Below are positions 1 to 11,184 of a DNA stretch of 30,361 nucleotides, in pieces (position 1 is the first letter of the stretch; each line of letters starts with the position of its first letter). A program made the position numbers and the translations under genes. Origin of the DNA: Pleurotus djamor (Eukaryota; Basidiomycota; Agaricomycetes; Agaricales; Pleurotaceae); assembly GCA_029747585.1 (NCBI GenBank), contig JAPEVF010000560.1, positions 1-30,361 on the forward strand, in the 5' to 3' direction. The notes beneath the pieces are model-generated. The model ran no database searches, had not been told where the DNA came from, and was given only the letters and a program-made list of their open reading frames with translations.

Positions 1-1750
1 GTATCCACCTGAGAAACATTAACACTGAAGACGACATACTAAAGGAAAGCTATTGACCTTAAGACGAATGAGAGGAAGCATCTTCGGAAGAGGCTCCTCA
101 CCATCTTGAATGGCTTGAGCATTCTTCTCTTCCCACTGAGCATTAGCTTTGTCAATTAATTCGTTGACCTGAACTTTGTCAGCGTAAGAACACAGCAAGA
201 GTACATGGAGCGGTTTTACCTTCTGCTTCAAGTACTTGCTTATAGCGATTTGGTCATCCACGTCAAATCCCTCCTCTTCAGCATCATCCAGAAGCACGAG
301 TTCATCTATCACAAATGGACGGACAGTTCGCAAAGGTATGGGCGTCAACTGGAAATCCTTCCCCTGTATCTGCAGGAGAGCAACGTGCCTAAAGGAACGT
401 GAGTGCCTTTCCGCAGTGAGCGCACAAACGTGGGCTTACTTCTCCGTTGCTTCACCATCAGCCAGCGAAGTCGCCACTGTGGAACCCGGCTGTGTGATGT
501 AGTAATTCTTGCCTGCCACAGGCTCCGGTACTATCCTACAATCGTGTTCGTGTCCCCACACAACCAAATCAATACTATCGTCGAACATTCCCTCCGGAAC
601 GTATTCCTGAGGCCCGTGCTTGACCCTAGGGAATCATGACATCATTTCAGCGCGCGTCCTTCTTCATTTACCACCGGCGACAAGGTGGAAAAGTGACAAG
701 CTTGGGAATCGGGAAGTACATACCTATTTTGATGCAGCAACATTAAATTGAACCACTGGTCCTTGTCTCGGGGCATGTACATCTTGACCCTGTTACTCCT
801 GAGTTCAAAGTGCATGCGCGCGTCCTTCACATTGCCGATTCCGTAAAGACCTAATTGAGTAGTGCCTTTGCGAAGCAACACGGGTCGGACGGCGATACCG
901 TTGGTGGTACCAGAGTTTGGGTCGACTACAAACGGAAAGGTAAGAAGGGGTTAATGAGGAGGAGCTTCTGGGAGGGATCTACCATACTTGCGGGGTTGGA
1001 AGCTGAAAGAGGCAAGTCGAATTTGCCCATGTAGTTGACTAAACCGGACACAGAAAGGATATCCAATGCACAAAGCGCGCCTTCCTATGGAATCAGAGTT
1101 CAGAAGAAGTCCAACGTAGTGTCCAGAGCAATGTGCTTACAGGACCAGCGCCTTGGGGGTCATCGTGGTTTCCGTGGATTGAGAATAAGGGAATGGCAAC
1201 GTTCAAGTTAGGGTCCTCGTAGTTGACAGCAGGGAACCTGAGTTAATTTTTGAATTTGGTAAGTGTGATATGTAGCATTGAACTCACGAACAGCCTGCAG
1301 CCTTGCCATCGTCGGGATCACTAAGCAATTCGACTTGGACCGGTCTATCCCCCAAAGTATACTGCCTAAGCAGGGCCATGACGCGGTAAAGACATTCTCG
1401 TGAAGGTTTGTTTTCATGAAAGAGGTCTCCAGCAAGTAATATGAAGTCGACCTATGGTCAGGATCGTGGTTTTAAGTGTACAATGCATCGATGTATTTGG
1501 TATGGACGCACTTGGTGTTTCACAGCTAGCTGCAGCACCTCCTCGAATGAGTTTATAGAGTCCTGGCCGCGCACCGGGTCTCGTTCAGCGTATCCAATGT
1601 GCGTATCCGTAGCGAGCATTATGCGAATAGTGTTCTCTGGGTCTGGCCGGAGTCAGAGCCAACTCTTTTGTCCATTATAGTTCTCTTACCAGCGTTTTGG
1701 ATAGCCGGAGGCGGGCCTGGTGTAGCCATTTCATCTTCATGCTCAGACAT
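1..1750 (-). CDS. MRE11: MRE11 double-strand break repair nuclease, 5' complete, 3' cut by window edge
   Basis: Nuclease subunit of the Mre11-Rad50-Nbs1/Xrs2 complex, which processes double-strand breaks in the nucleus. Ten exons are visible: 1690-1750, 1512-1642, 1288-1451, 1141-1237, 988-1084, 724-925, 440-625, 220-388, 58-168 and 1-8 (continuing outside). Introns are 47-98 bp and GT-AG, and phases agree at every junction, giving about 408 residues. The phosphodiesterase motifs are present in order: [19 protein letters not shown] near the N-terminus, [30 protein letters not shown] and VVWGHEHDC. The capping/DNA-binding domain follows, with [14 protein letters not shown] and [10 protein letters not shown]. 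The ATG at 1750 opens a short acidic leader before [13 protein letters not shown], as is usual in fungi. The C-terminal region lies outside the window. No broken motif is seen. Identification rests on many family motifs in the right order. Confidence 0.97.
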
Positions 1751-2171
1751 AATGTGTCGACGCGCAAAGGTCGAGAATCAGGATAGGTGGACGCAAGTGG
1801 TAGAAGCAAGGCGGTAGTGAAAGGAAAAGAACACGCGACGCGTTGGGCGCTCATTTAGATCACGTGTGAAAAATCGTCCCTGTCTCCCCTGACAGTGACT
1901 CTGAGTAACATTGGCGGAGAGCAACAATTGCGTACTCGAGGATCCTTCCATGAACGATACAAAAATTCGATTCAGCGCCAGTTGCGCTTGACAACCGTTT
2001 CCTCTAGTTCAACACACTATAACTGAAGCCACGGCATGTGACCGCTTCAAATGTATTTAAAATTAAATCATGATGGTAGAGTCTGCCTTTTGAGGGCCTT
2101 TAAAGCATACCGTACAAGCAGATCCACCATCCCGGAAAGTAAATGTGGATCTAGGACGACACCTCGGTTGA
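1751..2171. other. Intergenic stretch between MRE11 5' end and kinase-like gene 3' end
   Basis: This stretch holds the presumed MRE11 promoter (MRE11 is read leftward from 1750) and the 3' flank of the kinase-like gene, whose stop is at 2172. No coding sequence, repeat or RNA gene was recognised. A pyrimidine-rich stretch and a CACGTG-like word (gatcacgtgtg, about 1858) are visible, but nothing ties them to regulation. Confidence 0.5.
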
Positions 2172-4200
2172 CTACGTTGAGTGCGCGTCCCGCCGCAGCT
2201 GCTCAATCGAAGCGATGTAGATGTCCAACATCTCTTCATCATGCGCCTTTGTAATCGCATGCCCTCCCTCGACACCAGCAGCGTAAGTGACCCCGTTGGT
2301 GTTAAGATCATGTGGATAAAAGGCATGCCCGACCTTATCGCACCAGTCGAAATCAATAAGGAAAACATTCCCCTCGCTGTTCACAATGATATTCGCGTCG
2401 CGCAGGTCACCGAAGACATAGTCATTATCGTGAAGTAGCTTGAACCCAGCCTTGAGTTTCTCGATGGCCTCATTTGTTGGGAAATGCTAAGATCGTCAAG
2501 AATGTATTCAGATACAACACATCGTTCACCAACATCGGGTTCGTATTGACAGTGAATCAGCTCTGGTGCCACACCAGCGTCGTACATCAATCGATGTGCG
2601 TCCGCATTGTACCGGTCGGTAAATTTGACGATACATTCGCGGTCAGGGCGCATAGGTGAAGTCAAGGTAGCATTAAACACTGTGCGTTGAGAGCGCAAAG
2701 GAAATCGTCGGTCAGTGTAAGACAAGGTATATTTTTCATCGCCGTTGACGAAGGAGGCAAAATGGGGTGCGGGGAAGAGAGTGTCTGGCGCTGGGGCCTC
2801 GACGGTGCGATAGTATTCGTCAAGATCAACAAGGCATTCATCGAGGACCGTAAAGATATGAGCGATCCGGTGAACCAGCGCCTCGCGTTTGGAGTTGTAT
2901 TCAATAGGTTTACCCGACGAACGGGGAATCAAAGAGATGACGTCGGTGAGATGCTCCGTCACAATGCCGTCAAGATAGACGGCGCCAGAGACTGTAAGAT
3001 TGGGACCGGTGATCCCGAGAAGGAAGACGGGTATGCAACTGATTCTTCGCAGTGGTACAAGCTAAGTAATAGTTTCGATAATCAGTAATGTTCACATTAA
3101 AAGTACGGAGGGAGCGATTCTACAAACCTCTTCTGATTTAACCATAATCATGTAACCCCTCGTGGCTCGCTCAATTGGATCACTGTCTCCCAAACCCATT
3201 CCGTTGTTTAGCTCCCACAACAGATTCAGTAATGACGGTGCCAAGGGACAACTCGCGGGCCGAATCCCATCCTGCTTGAATGTCAGGTTCCCAAAATTGA
3301 GGGTAGTTTCTTTGGCACTGAAACGCCCAGACGAGAGAAGGACCTCCAAATCCGCTACGAGTGCAGCATGGCGTTGAGGTTCGTCGGAAAAGTAATCGGC
3401 GCTGGTATCCAACAACCGAGAAGCTGCAGAGAGACGTTCTTGACCTAGATGCTTGTTCGCTAGTTCAAATCGGGAGGGTTGTCGAGCCAGTTTCTGTCGA
3501 AACTTAGTGAATATCGGGTGGTAGATTCCAATGCTCGGTCCAGTCAAGGCAGGGGGTCGACCATCGCAAGCAGCAGCGGCATTCTCAATGCATTGAGTGG
3601 AAAGCAGAGCCCCATTTTGAGCGATCGTGGATAGAGAATCCGGTAACAAAATATCAGTTTAAGGCAGACGCAGGGGAACTTTACAACATATTGGTCTGGC
3701 GCAAGAAGTCTAGGAGACCAGGTCGTCATGAATTGGATGCTAAAGCGAAAGATGCCTCCACGTACAGCATACTGCAATAACATAGATTTTTGAACGCAGG
3801 TTGTTCATTTTCGCCAAATAATGAGAGAATGGCACTCTTAGAGAGCGCCATGGGGTGGCATTGTTTGCGATGGTCAACCAGTCCTGTTTAGCGACGAGGC
3901 GTCCATAAGGTAGCTCCATGTCTATCGCAGAGTCCTCCGAGAGCTGGGATGCATCGTTGAGACCAAGACCGCAGAAAGTGATAGGGGTCTCACGATTGAC
4001 AGCGTCGTGTCCATGATTGTCCCAATATTCTGGAAACGCGCCATAGTTTTGATGAACTGCTCCAATGAGTCCAGCATGTCATCCTTGACTGTAGGATGAT
4101 CAATGCAGAGAAATTTCCCGGTGTCGTCGACAAAGATGATAGGGTCGTAAGTCACAGGCCCCGACATGACGGAAACAGAGAGGGGCGCTTGCTTGTCCAT
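2172..4200 (-). CDS. Fungal kinase-like protein, with one apparent frameshift and unresolved 5' end
   Basis: C-terminal kinase-like domain of the type expanded in Agaricomycetes (FunK1-like). Supported exons, read right to left: about 3836-4060, 3685-3771, 3128-3583, about 2475-3061, then 2172-2473 ending in TAG. Introns are 3772-3835, 3584-3684 and 3062-3127. Visible blocks are GPSIGIYHPIFTKFRQKL, a GITGPNLTVSGAVYLDG beta-hairpin, ECIVKFTDRYNADAH (with VKF, a candidate VAIK-like lysine), a catalytic-loop-like HDNDYVFGDLRDANIIV and a DFG-equivalent LIDFDWCDKVGHAF. The D-x-x-x-x-N pair and the metal-binding D are present, so activity is possible. The frame changes once near 2473-2475 in an A-run (minus strand) without an intron signal. 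Upstream of about 4060 the frame also shifts; an ATG at 4200 opens one candidate 5' exon. Short segments such as ETPITFCGLGLNDAS recall the NTPase part of Crinkler-type proteins, but this is speculative. Gene is clear; 5' structure is not. Confidence 0.82.
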
Positions 4201-4565
4201 GTTTTCATTTCCATGTTTTCATATCTTTGACCGAAACGTCCATATTGTGCGTCGACGTAAGTGGAGCCGATCTGTCCAGCAAGGTACCCATGTTTTCATC
4301 CGTGAGGTACACGATGCAAGGATATGGGCATGCTATCGCCGTCTGAACCAGTATGGGATATGTACCCCAAGAAAAAGAAATCAACCTTTTTATTGTCCAG
4401 GCTCGCAATTGGGCCAAGGTTTAGGCGAGCGAGTGAACGTGAAGAACTTATTGGAAGCGACATGGGCACTTCCGAAGTCCTTCGCAAGGGCTGTTGGTAT
4501 CCCCTTGAGGAGAATGAAGGTGAGAATGCAGCGTCAATGATAATCTCTCCCCTACGGACAAGCAA
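4201..4565 (-). other. Possible further 5' exons of the kinase-like gene
   Basis: Overlapping open frames on the minus strand carry protein-like segments, for example ACPYPCIVYLTDENMGTLLD (about 4270-4330) and ILLKGIPTALAKDFGSAHVA (about 4450-4510). No single splice model joined them to the downstream kinase-like exons with consistent phases. They may be exons of a longer multidomain protein or relics of one. Only transcript data would decide. Confidence 0.3.
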
Positions 4566-5305
4566 AAAAAAACATTCCGCCGTGCAGTATTCGGGGAAGG
4601 CGAGTGGAGTGACAAGATATGGACGGCTATCACTATCACTGACATCCCAGGAGGAGGGAGATATGGATGGCTTGTTGTAGCGACGGAATGAATGGACTGG
4701 GCTTAGGTAACTGGAGCGAATCGGGCAACTCCGATGGAATATAACGACGGGGGTGTTTCAAGCACTGGCGCAACAAGGGACCCAAATATCCACATCCTCT
4801 CGCCCTTCTCCCATTTTCCCTTTTCTTCTCCTCCCTCTCTCCCTCCCCCATGCATATCCCCTCCTTCCCCTCGACNTANGNCGNNCTCGAGTNTCNNCNN
4901 NGTNNCCANCNNCNNGGTCTCCNTNTCGGTCACTGTCGCCGCTTCCGATCCCGTGGCCTGCTGTCTAAAGACCATATCGCGTCGCCTTAGCCTTCAAGGC
5001 CACAAGCTTCAGGCTTCACGTCTGCATTTGCACTATCTGAATACAATTCGGTTCGTCAATGAGTCCTAATGAGGTCTCGTCACTAGAACACTAACTGACA
5101 AGGAAATTGCCCCCGTCAGAATACTTCGCTGGTCATTCCTCGAAGATATCCTTACCCAGTACTCAGCACATGCTGGCAGCGATGATGATCGCCCCACATC
5201 TCGAATCAGCCCCTTCCATTATGGGTCCACATTCCCTACGCACTGCATGCTTCGAGCGCAAGAGCATCGTTAAATCTCAGATAATGCAAAAGTATTGAAT
5301 GGGCC
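4566..5305. other. Intergenic region with CT-rich tract and undetermined bases
   Basis: Non-coding region upstream of the transporter. Around 4796-4876 the plus strand is a pyrimidine-rich tract of C and T runs, followed at 4876-4925 by many N bases, so this low-complexity sequence was poorly resolved. Pyrimidine-rich tracts are common in fungal core promoters, so part of it may serve the transporter gene to the right. No TATA box could be assigned. Confidence 0.5.
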
Positions 5306-5380
5306 ATGCTAGGAGGCAGCTCTTATAGCGCACAATTTGCACCCCATAACTTCATTAGCCCTCTTTCCTCTTTCCCAAAC

Positions 5381-7214
5381 ATGACCCTTCCCTACCAGAG
5401 AAACTATCAACGCCCTCGTTCTCCTGCGGCTTCAAAGCAAGTCGCGGACGCAGTCCTGACTAGTCAATACCCTCAAGAGCGTTTAGACGGGGGCTGGAAG
5501 TCGTGGTCATCCCTCCTCGGAGGGTGAGTGCCATCTCTCTCTCCCTGCGAGCCTCCAATCTGATGACTTTGCATTACATTACAAAGGATATTGATCACCA
5601 CCGTCACCTTTGGGTATTCGAACGCCTTCGGCGTATACCAGGATGTCTATACTCGCTCTCACGCGGCGTCCGCTTCAAATGTCAGCTGGATCGGATCGAC
5701 TCATTTATTCCTCCTCTTTTGCATCGGCCTCCCAGCTGGGAGACTACTTGACAAGGGTTATTTTCGACAAACCACTTTAGCCGGCTCCGTCATCTTTGTA
5801 TTCTCGTAAGTTACCCCGGCCNGTGATCATGACCATTCATTTCCTGACCTAGTGGCATTGCCAGTTTGTTCATGGTATCACTGGCGCATCCTGATAAATA
5901 CTACCAGCTCTGGTTATCTCAAGGATTAGGGCTTGGAATTGGATCCGGTATGCTATATGTGCCCTCGGTGGCAGTCCAGAATCACCATTGGAAGAAGCAT
6001 AGAGCCTTCGCGATGTCCCTCGTAGTCACAGGTGAGTACTAATATGTCCGCATCTCAAACGGAACCACGCCTGAAGGTTTCTACCTAGGTTCATCGATTG
6101 GAGGCATCATCTTCCCGATCATGCTCAACCAGCTCTTCAAGAGTTCGGCAGGGTTTGCGTGGGGTGTCCGCGCCTCTGCATTCCTCTGCCTCGGACTGTT
6201 GATCATAGCGAATTTCCTCATAAGCGACAACCCTTCTATCAAGGAACACGGTGAGAAGCCATCGCTGAAAGCCATCTTTAGCGACGTTCCTTTCATGTTC
6301 ACTATATTTGGGCAAGTCACTTCAACCAACCATGGCGCCAGCAGCCAAGTTTATCTAACCTCTAAGTCGTTGATAGCTCTTTGTTCATCACCCTCGGACT
6401 ATTCTTTCCTTGTAGGTCAAGGACTCAGGACTAGGTCCGGTAGCGACTCACAACCCATTGCTTTAGATTTCTACCTTCAACTCTTCTCCATCCTCCATGG
6501 TGTTGACCGCGATGTTGCCTTCTATACCGTGAGCGCATTCGAGATTGTTCAATGTTATATTAGACTTGCTAACCTTCGCGGCAATCAGCTGGCCATAATG
6601 AATGGAGCGGGTATCTTTGGTCGCCTCATCCCGGGGTTTCTCGCAGATCGCTATGGTCCTTTCAATATCATTGTTCCCGCTGTGTTCGCCAACGCCGCCT
6701 TGATCTTTGCCCTCTTCGGCATAAAATCGGTTGTAGGTGCGATGATCTTCGCTGTTCTCTATGGACTATCTTCGGGCGCGTGTAAGTCACCTCGCCAATC
6801 GTCGTCCATCTTTCATTGATTAAGTAACTATACCCGCAGTCTTGACACTGGCCGGCCCTTGCATCGCTTCGCTTGCGAAACATCCGAATGAAATTGGGTA
6901 TGTCGCGCCTCATCGAACACTTCAAGTTCTGTGTAATCATTAAACGCCTGGAATGTAGGATTTGCTTCGGCATCTCATTCTTCGTCACTGGATTTGGGTC
7001 CCTTGCTGGGAATCCCATCGACGGTGCATTGCTTGGCACCACTTTTCCGTGGTGGAGGCCAATCACCTTCAGTGGTGTGCGTTCGACTTGGAATTAGTCT
7101 TGGAAAATGTACTAATGAAGTGCCTACTACCAGGTCTCTATAGTCGTCGGGTTCTTGTGCGCTTTAGCGTCTCGCATGATCATTGCTCGGAACCGAGGTA
7201 CTCAGTACATCTGA
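5381..7214 (+). CDS. MFS monocarboxylate-type transporter
   Basis: Complete major facilitator protein resembling the fungal monocarboxylate porter family (MCH/SLC16-like), expected in a membrane. Ten exons: 5381-5523, 5587-5805, 5865-6031, 6089-6311, 6377-6411, 6467-6528, 6589-6781, 6840-6897, 6959-7076 and 7134-7214. The lengths sum to 1299 nt, 432 residues. The first helix region reads TVTFGYSNAFGVYQDVY, followed by FLLFCIGLPAGRLLDKGYF, a helix with GLGLGIGSGMLYVPSV, WKKHRAFAMSLVVTGSSIGG, FYLQLFSILHGVDRDVAFYT, then GAGIFGRLIPGFLADRYGP (the classic second-half loop motif), ending SRMIIARNRGTQYI. Roughly 12 hydrophobic segments fit a full MFS fold. Intron 4 (6312-6376) has a GC donor. An in-frame ATG at 5306 would add 25 residues; 5381 is preferred because the conserved part begins just downstream. 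Substrate is unknown. Confidence 0.93.
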
Positions 7215-7703
7215 AACTATAATGAATAATGTACTTGCATTGGTAGTGCTAAATTGGACCTGATAGCTTGCAATAAAGAATCCTTGCATCTCAGAGATGG
7301 ACATACTTACTAATATACGAGTAAAATCGACTTGGTTCTTGCCTGGTGCCGCCAGTCCAACTGTGCCCCATATACCCCTGAAGCCCCTGCACTGGTCTCC
7401 AGGCAGCGTGTCGTGGGTCTCATTCTCGGAATCGTGGTTCGTTTGGAGGGTGCTGATATCAATATATCCAATACAGAGTCTTGATGAGAAGGGTACTCAA
7501 AGCTGATCAAAAGGAAAGCCGTCCAATATAACTGATCCTTGATGTTTGTGTTAGAGAAACTTTCAAATAGGCTGGAAGACGATAACTGTTGCTGAATGGA
7601 TAAGTATGTCGCTGAAAATAAGGCTTTATTGCGACGATTAGTACGCTAGATGATGTCTTAGAGAGAGCTAACCAAGAATTCGGAGTTAGGTACATAGAAA
7701 CGC
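7215..7703. other. Intergenic stretch between convergent transporter and MAP1 genes
   Basis: It holds the 3' flanks of two convergent genes (transporter stop at 7214, MAP1 stop at 7704). A 56-codon open stretch without ATG runs 7314-7481 on the plus strand and a 66-codon open frame opposes it on the minus strand. Neither shows a recognisable domain. Confidence 0.45.
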
Positions 7704-9540
7704 TCAAAATTCCCTCTTTGCACCTGCGGTAAGTATCTCGACGCCAGTTTCCGTGATGCTGCGGGAGGTAAGCTTGACGCACAAGGAATCAATCATAAGA
7801 CTCACAGAAGGGTCTCCTCAAACTGAGCACTCCGTTTCCCATCAACGGTCGTCGCCGTCCAATTATCCGGCCAATGCAGGGTTTCCCATTTGCTGCCTAA
7901 ATTAATCATCTATGCAACCGGACGTCGAGGTGAACAGTAGAAGGGGTTTGCGGAGTATGAGACTTACCGGCTCGATCGTAAAGCACTGGAAGGTACGGGG
8001 CGTTAGCCTTCTGATCCGATGATGCTCGGGGAAATACATACCATTCCAGGTTTCATTGTGCCAGTAGCCTTATTCTTGGCGTAATGTGGAATATGGTTTG
8101 GAGGGCCATGGAATAGGTCATTGGTTCCGTGTCCCGTGTAATCCCGGACAGTTGAGCAACCGGCAGCTCTTGCCTTGGGTTCGCTGGAATGAACCGATTT
8201 TTATTAACAATAGAGTCAAGGGAGGGACGGAAACAAAGAATGGAGAAATTAAAACGCACATAACTTTGCCAACGTCACGGAATAATGCACCCGGTTTGCA
8301 AATGGAAATTGCATCGTCTAAACATTCTCGGGCGACGCGAAGGAGCTTTCGGGATTCGTCGTCGATCTTTCCGACTGGATAGGTCTCGTTGAGGTCGCTG
8401 TGGAATCCTGTTGACAAATCAATAAGCGTAGAGAAGGGATCGCAGGAAGTCCAAACCATCATGGTACAATGATACGTCTGAGCGTTAGTTGTTAGCTTCA
8501 TGCGTACACGGTGCGATGGGCTAAGGGACTTGCCGATATTGATGATATCGCCTTCCTTCAATCTGTATTTATCTGGGATGCCGTGACAGATGACTTCGTT
8601 GACAGAACTGTGGGTGGGCGATCAACTCATAATTCCCAGATCATGGTCGGGGAGGCGTACGTGCAGACTGATTTCGGGAAGTTGTTATAGTTGAGAGGCG
8701 ATGGATATGCATTGCGCTCGATGCAAGCATTATGTACGATCTCATCTATCTCGTCTGTGGTGATTCCCGGGCGTATATGAGAGGCTGCGAGGTCAAGAAC
8801 CTCTCTACCTAGCTATAACACGATTGTGAAATGGGATCACGCTAGGAGGAGAGGCGTTTGCTTACTCTGCAGACTTTTCTCATCTTCGCTTGTTCCTCGG
8901 CGCTCAGAATGCGCGGAGGTTGTCCACGGGCTTTGATCTCAGAATGAGGGGTACCTTGTAGCCATGTTAATGAATAAATTCCATTGAAAACGCTGCGCGA
9001 TGTTTCATACCAGTTTCAGCATAATCTGGCCGTTGGATATGGGTGGGTAGAGTGCGTCGTGCCGAAAGAGGATAGACAGGTCGTACGGTGCCGGTATATG
9101 AGAAATCGGGAAATGGGTTATACGTTCCATCTAGGAAGTGGGACAATGAGTGCCTTCGAACCAAAAGAAACGAAAACAAACGCCACCTGGGGCTTGGCCT
9201 GCGGCGCCCTTTTGTACGATGTCATGGATTAGCTTGTGCACTTTCTGCGCACATTGATAGTCAGAGTCGACGTTCAGGCGCAGAAAATCTTTGCGTACCC
9301 CTAGGAATTTCGCATCAGAAGTTCAGAATTGAGTCCCAAGAAGCCTGTGGGATCTTACTTACATCCAGCTTTAAAACATGGTTGTCCACAGAAAAATGAC
9401 CCTTGGATACCGAGCCTGCGGAAGAAATCAGCAGAAGTTGCGCAAGTCTGTTATATTACCCACTTGTTACACGAAGGGCACTCTAGCTTGGACGGTGGGT
9501 TGCCATTTGGGCAGGCGGAGCTTTGGCAGAGGACAGACAT
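7704..9540 (-). CDS. MAP1: Methionine aminopeptidase 1 (type I, with N-terminal zinc finger)
   Basis: Cytosolic, ribosome-associated metalloprotease that removes the initiator methionine from nascent proteins. Thirteen exons: 9464-9540, 9363-9415, 9187-9300, 9011-9130, 8866-8954, 8661-8812, 8534-8607, 8457-8477, 8260-8407, 8042-8183, 7968-7985, 7806-7909 and 7704-7758. They total 1167 nt, 388 residues, the usual size. The N-terminus has a MYND-like zinc finger with cysteines at about 5, 10, 21, 24, 35 and 39. [10 protein letters not shown] and [20 protein letters not shown] are typical. All five metal ligands are seen: Asp in [11 protein letters not shown], Asp in [13 protein letters not shown], His in [13 protein letters not shown], Glu in CFTIEPMINLG and Glu in SAQFEETLL. 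The protein ends [10 protein letters not shown]. The 56-bp intron 8478-8533 has a GC donor, and exons of 21 and 18 bp are unusually small. The ATG at 9540 directly precedes the zinc finger. Confidence 0.97.
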
Positions 9541-10129
9541 TACCACAATGCCAAGCCAATTAAACACTGCAAAGCGCTCGTCCATCCGTTCAGGGGCTTG
9601 GTAAGGTGCTCCTGTAAACAGGATTGGAGTGTACCCTCATCGACGCCTAGCACCCGCGTACAGCAAAGTAGTTCCAAGCGATACATAAATTCTTTGTGGT
9701 GGAAAAATTAAAGAAATGTGCCTCGGCAAGTCTACATGATTGGAATCCTGCCTTCGGATTTGTGAGCTATTTGTCAAGGGGTTTAATCGCGCCTACTCTC
9801 CGTTTGACCTGCATAGATATCCCTATCAAATCTCTGCGACGTATACTGAACAAGCTTTACAGCAAGGGCTACGCAACACTGGCACGAAATTCAAATTCAT
9901 TGTCCGTATTTTTGGGCCACAACTGGTGCGCGTCAATCGGGCGCTATAGCGTGTGAACTTAAAAAGGTGGGACTCACTGTCATTTCTCGTCTTGCCCTCA
10001 GAGTCCCCTCTTCCTCGTACCTATCCCACAGCGTCCCTTTCGCTCGTAACAACGCCTTGCGGAGCTCCCTATCCTATTTGGACGCGCAACGACTAGCTAG
10101 CTTACGACCCCAGCGATATTTTGAAACCG
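9541..10129. promoter_or_regulatory. Divergent promoter region of MAP1 and the La-related gene
   Basis: About 590 bp lie between the MAP1 start (read leftward) and the La-related protein start (read rightward), so both promoters and 5' UTRs should be here. No clear TATA box or coding sequence is seen; the stretch 9980-10080 is rich in CT words, as often seen near fungal transcription starts. Confidence 0.5.
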
Positions 10130-11095
10130 ATGGTAGCGTCTGCTGCGTCGACAAAAGCCCCACCTCTTTCTTATGCAGAGCATGCAAAGAAAGCTCAAGG
10201 TATCAAATCCCCCAACACTGCTCGCCAGCCGAACCCCCTCGCCCCATCGACATCTCTCGCCCAATCCACGTCGCTCGCACCTCCAAGTAAATCCACGACG
10301 AACCTTTCGAACATCGATGTCTCGGCTGTGCCAACAGCGGGCCCGAGTACAAGAAATCAGACTCAGGGACCCATGAACGGCGGAGGGAACAAAGTAATTG
10401 ACAACATATCTTCGCCCACGTCGACATCTGCTATCCCTCAACCACCGTCAATACCACCACCCCCATCATCCACGCCCTCATCAAGCAAAACACTGCCGGA
10501 AAACGTTTGGGATCGTCGTAAAGAGCAAATGGCCTCCAAATCGATAACTGTGATATCAACGGCATCATCATCCGCCCTCAACAATCCCGTACCATCGTCC
10601 TCAGAACCTGCATCACTCAGCTTCCGACCACCATCACCATTATCCAAGGAAGAGGATCCATTTATTGTTCGCGTTCCGAAAAGCGTGTCCAAGACACCTG
10701 CGCCTGCGAACTATCAGGAGAGTTGGCCAGAAGTTGGTAAATCAGTGGAGGCCTCACCGAGTATCAACGGAGGGGCAAAGGAAATGGAGCCAACTACACC
10801 AAAGAAAGGTATGTTTCACTACCCTTCCACAAGTCTATTATCCTTCCAAAGGCGAGGCACTCGTCCCTTCCCCTTAGTTCTCCGTCAGAGTGCGCGAGAT
10901 ACGACCTATACAGCCTGACTTCATTCAAGTGATCTTCCCATTTCCCTTGAACTCACCCGGTGTATGTTTTGAATTATATAGCCGGCGACAAACCTAAATG
11001 GGTCCCCATCCCCGCTTCCGAGCTGCAAGCGGCAGCTGATGCTGCTACCACGCAAAACCGCAAGCAGCACGGCCGCTCCCAGTCTCGGCATCAAG
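10130..11095 (+). CDS. La-related protein (LARP1/Sro9-like), N-terminal half only
   Basis: N-terminal part of a fungal La-type RNA-binding protein. Exon 1 is 10130-10808 (ATG at 10130, MVASAASTKAPPLSYAEHAK); the intron is 10809-10981 (173 bp, long for this window); exon 2 runs from 10982 to the NNNN gap at 11096. The segments LSYAEHAKKAQGIKSP, ENVWDRRKEQMA, EDPFIVRVPKSVSK and ESWPEVGKSVEAS occur in this order in fungal Sro9/LARP1-like proteins as I recall them. So does GDKPKWVPIPASELQAAADA in exon 2, which normally precedes the La motif. The linkers are Ser/Pro/Thr rich. The La domain and C-terminus are not found in the window. Just after the gap, 11100-11200 continues open for about 33 codons in one frame, without resemblance to a La domain. 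The gene is either truncated by the repeats that follow or split by misassembly. Confidence 0.7.
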
Positions 11096-11099
11096 NNNN
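11096..11099. other. Assembly gap (NNNN)
   Basis: Four N bases interrupt exon 2 of the La-related gene exactly where unique coding sequence gives way to repeat-bearing DNA. The true gap size is unknown. Confidence 0.95.
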
Positions 11100-11184
11100 G
11101 TAATGGGGGCACCTGTGGTGCAAACGGCATTCACATCAGGATCTGGGATTCAACTGGGATTTGTGACAGCGATGGTGGGCAGAG

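Noticed and set aside
6668..7066. 132-codon open frame antisense to the transporter
   Set aside because: Mirror of real transporter exons on the opposite strand.
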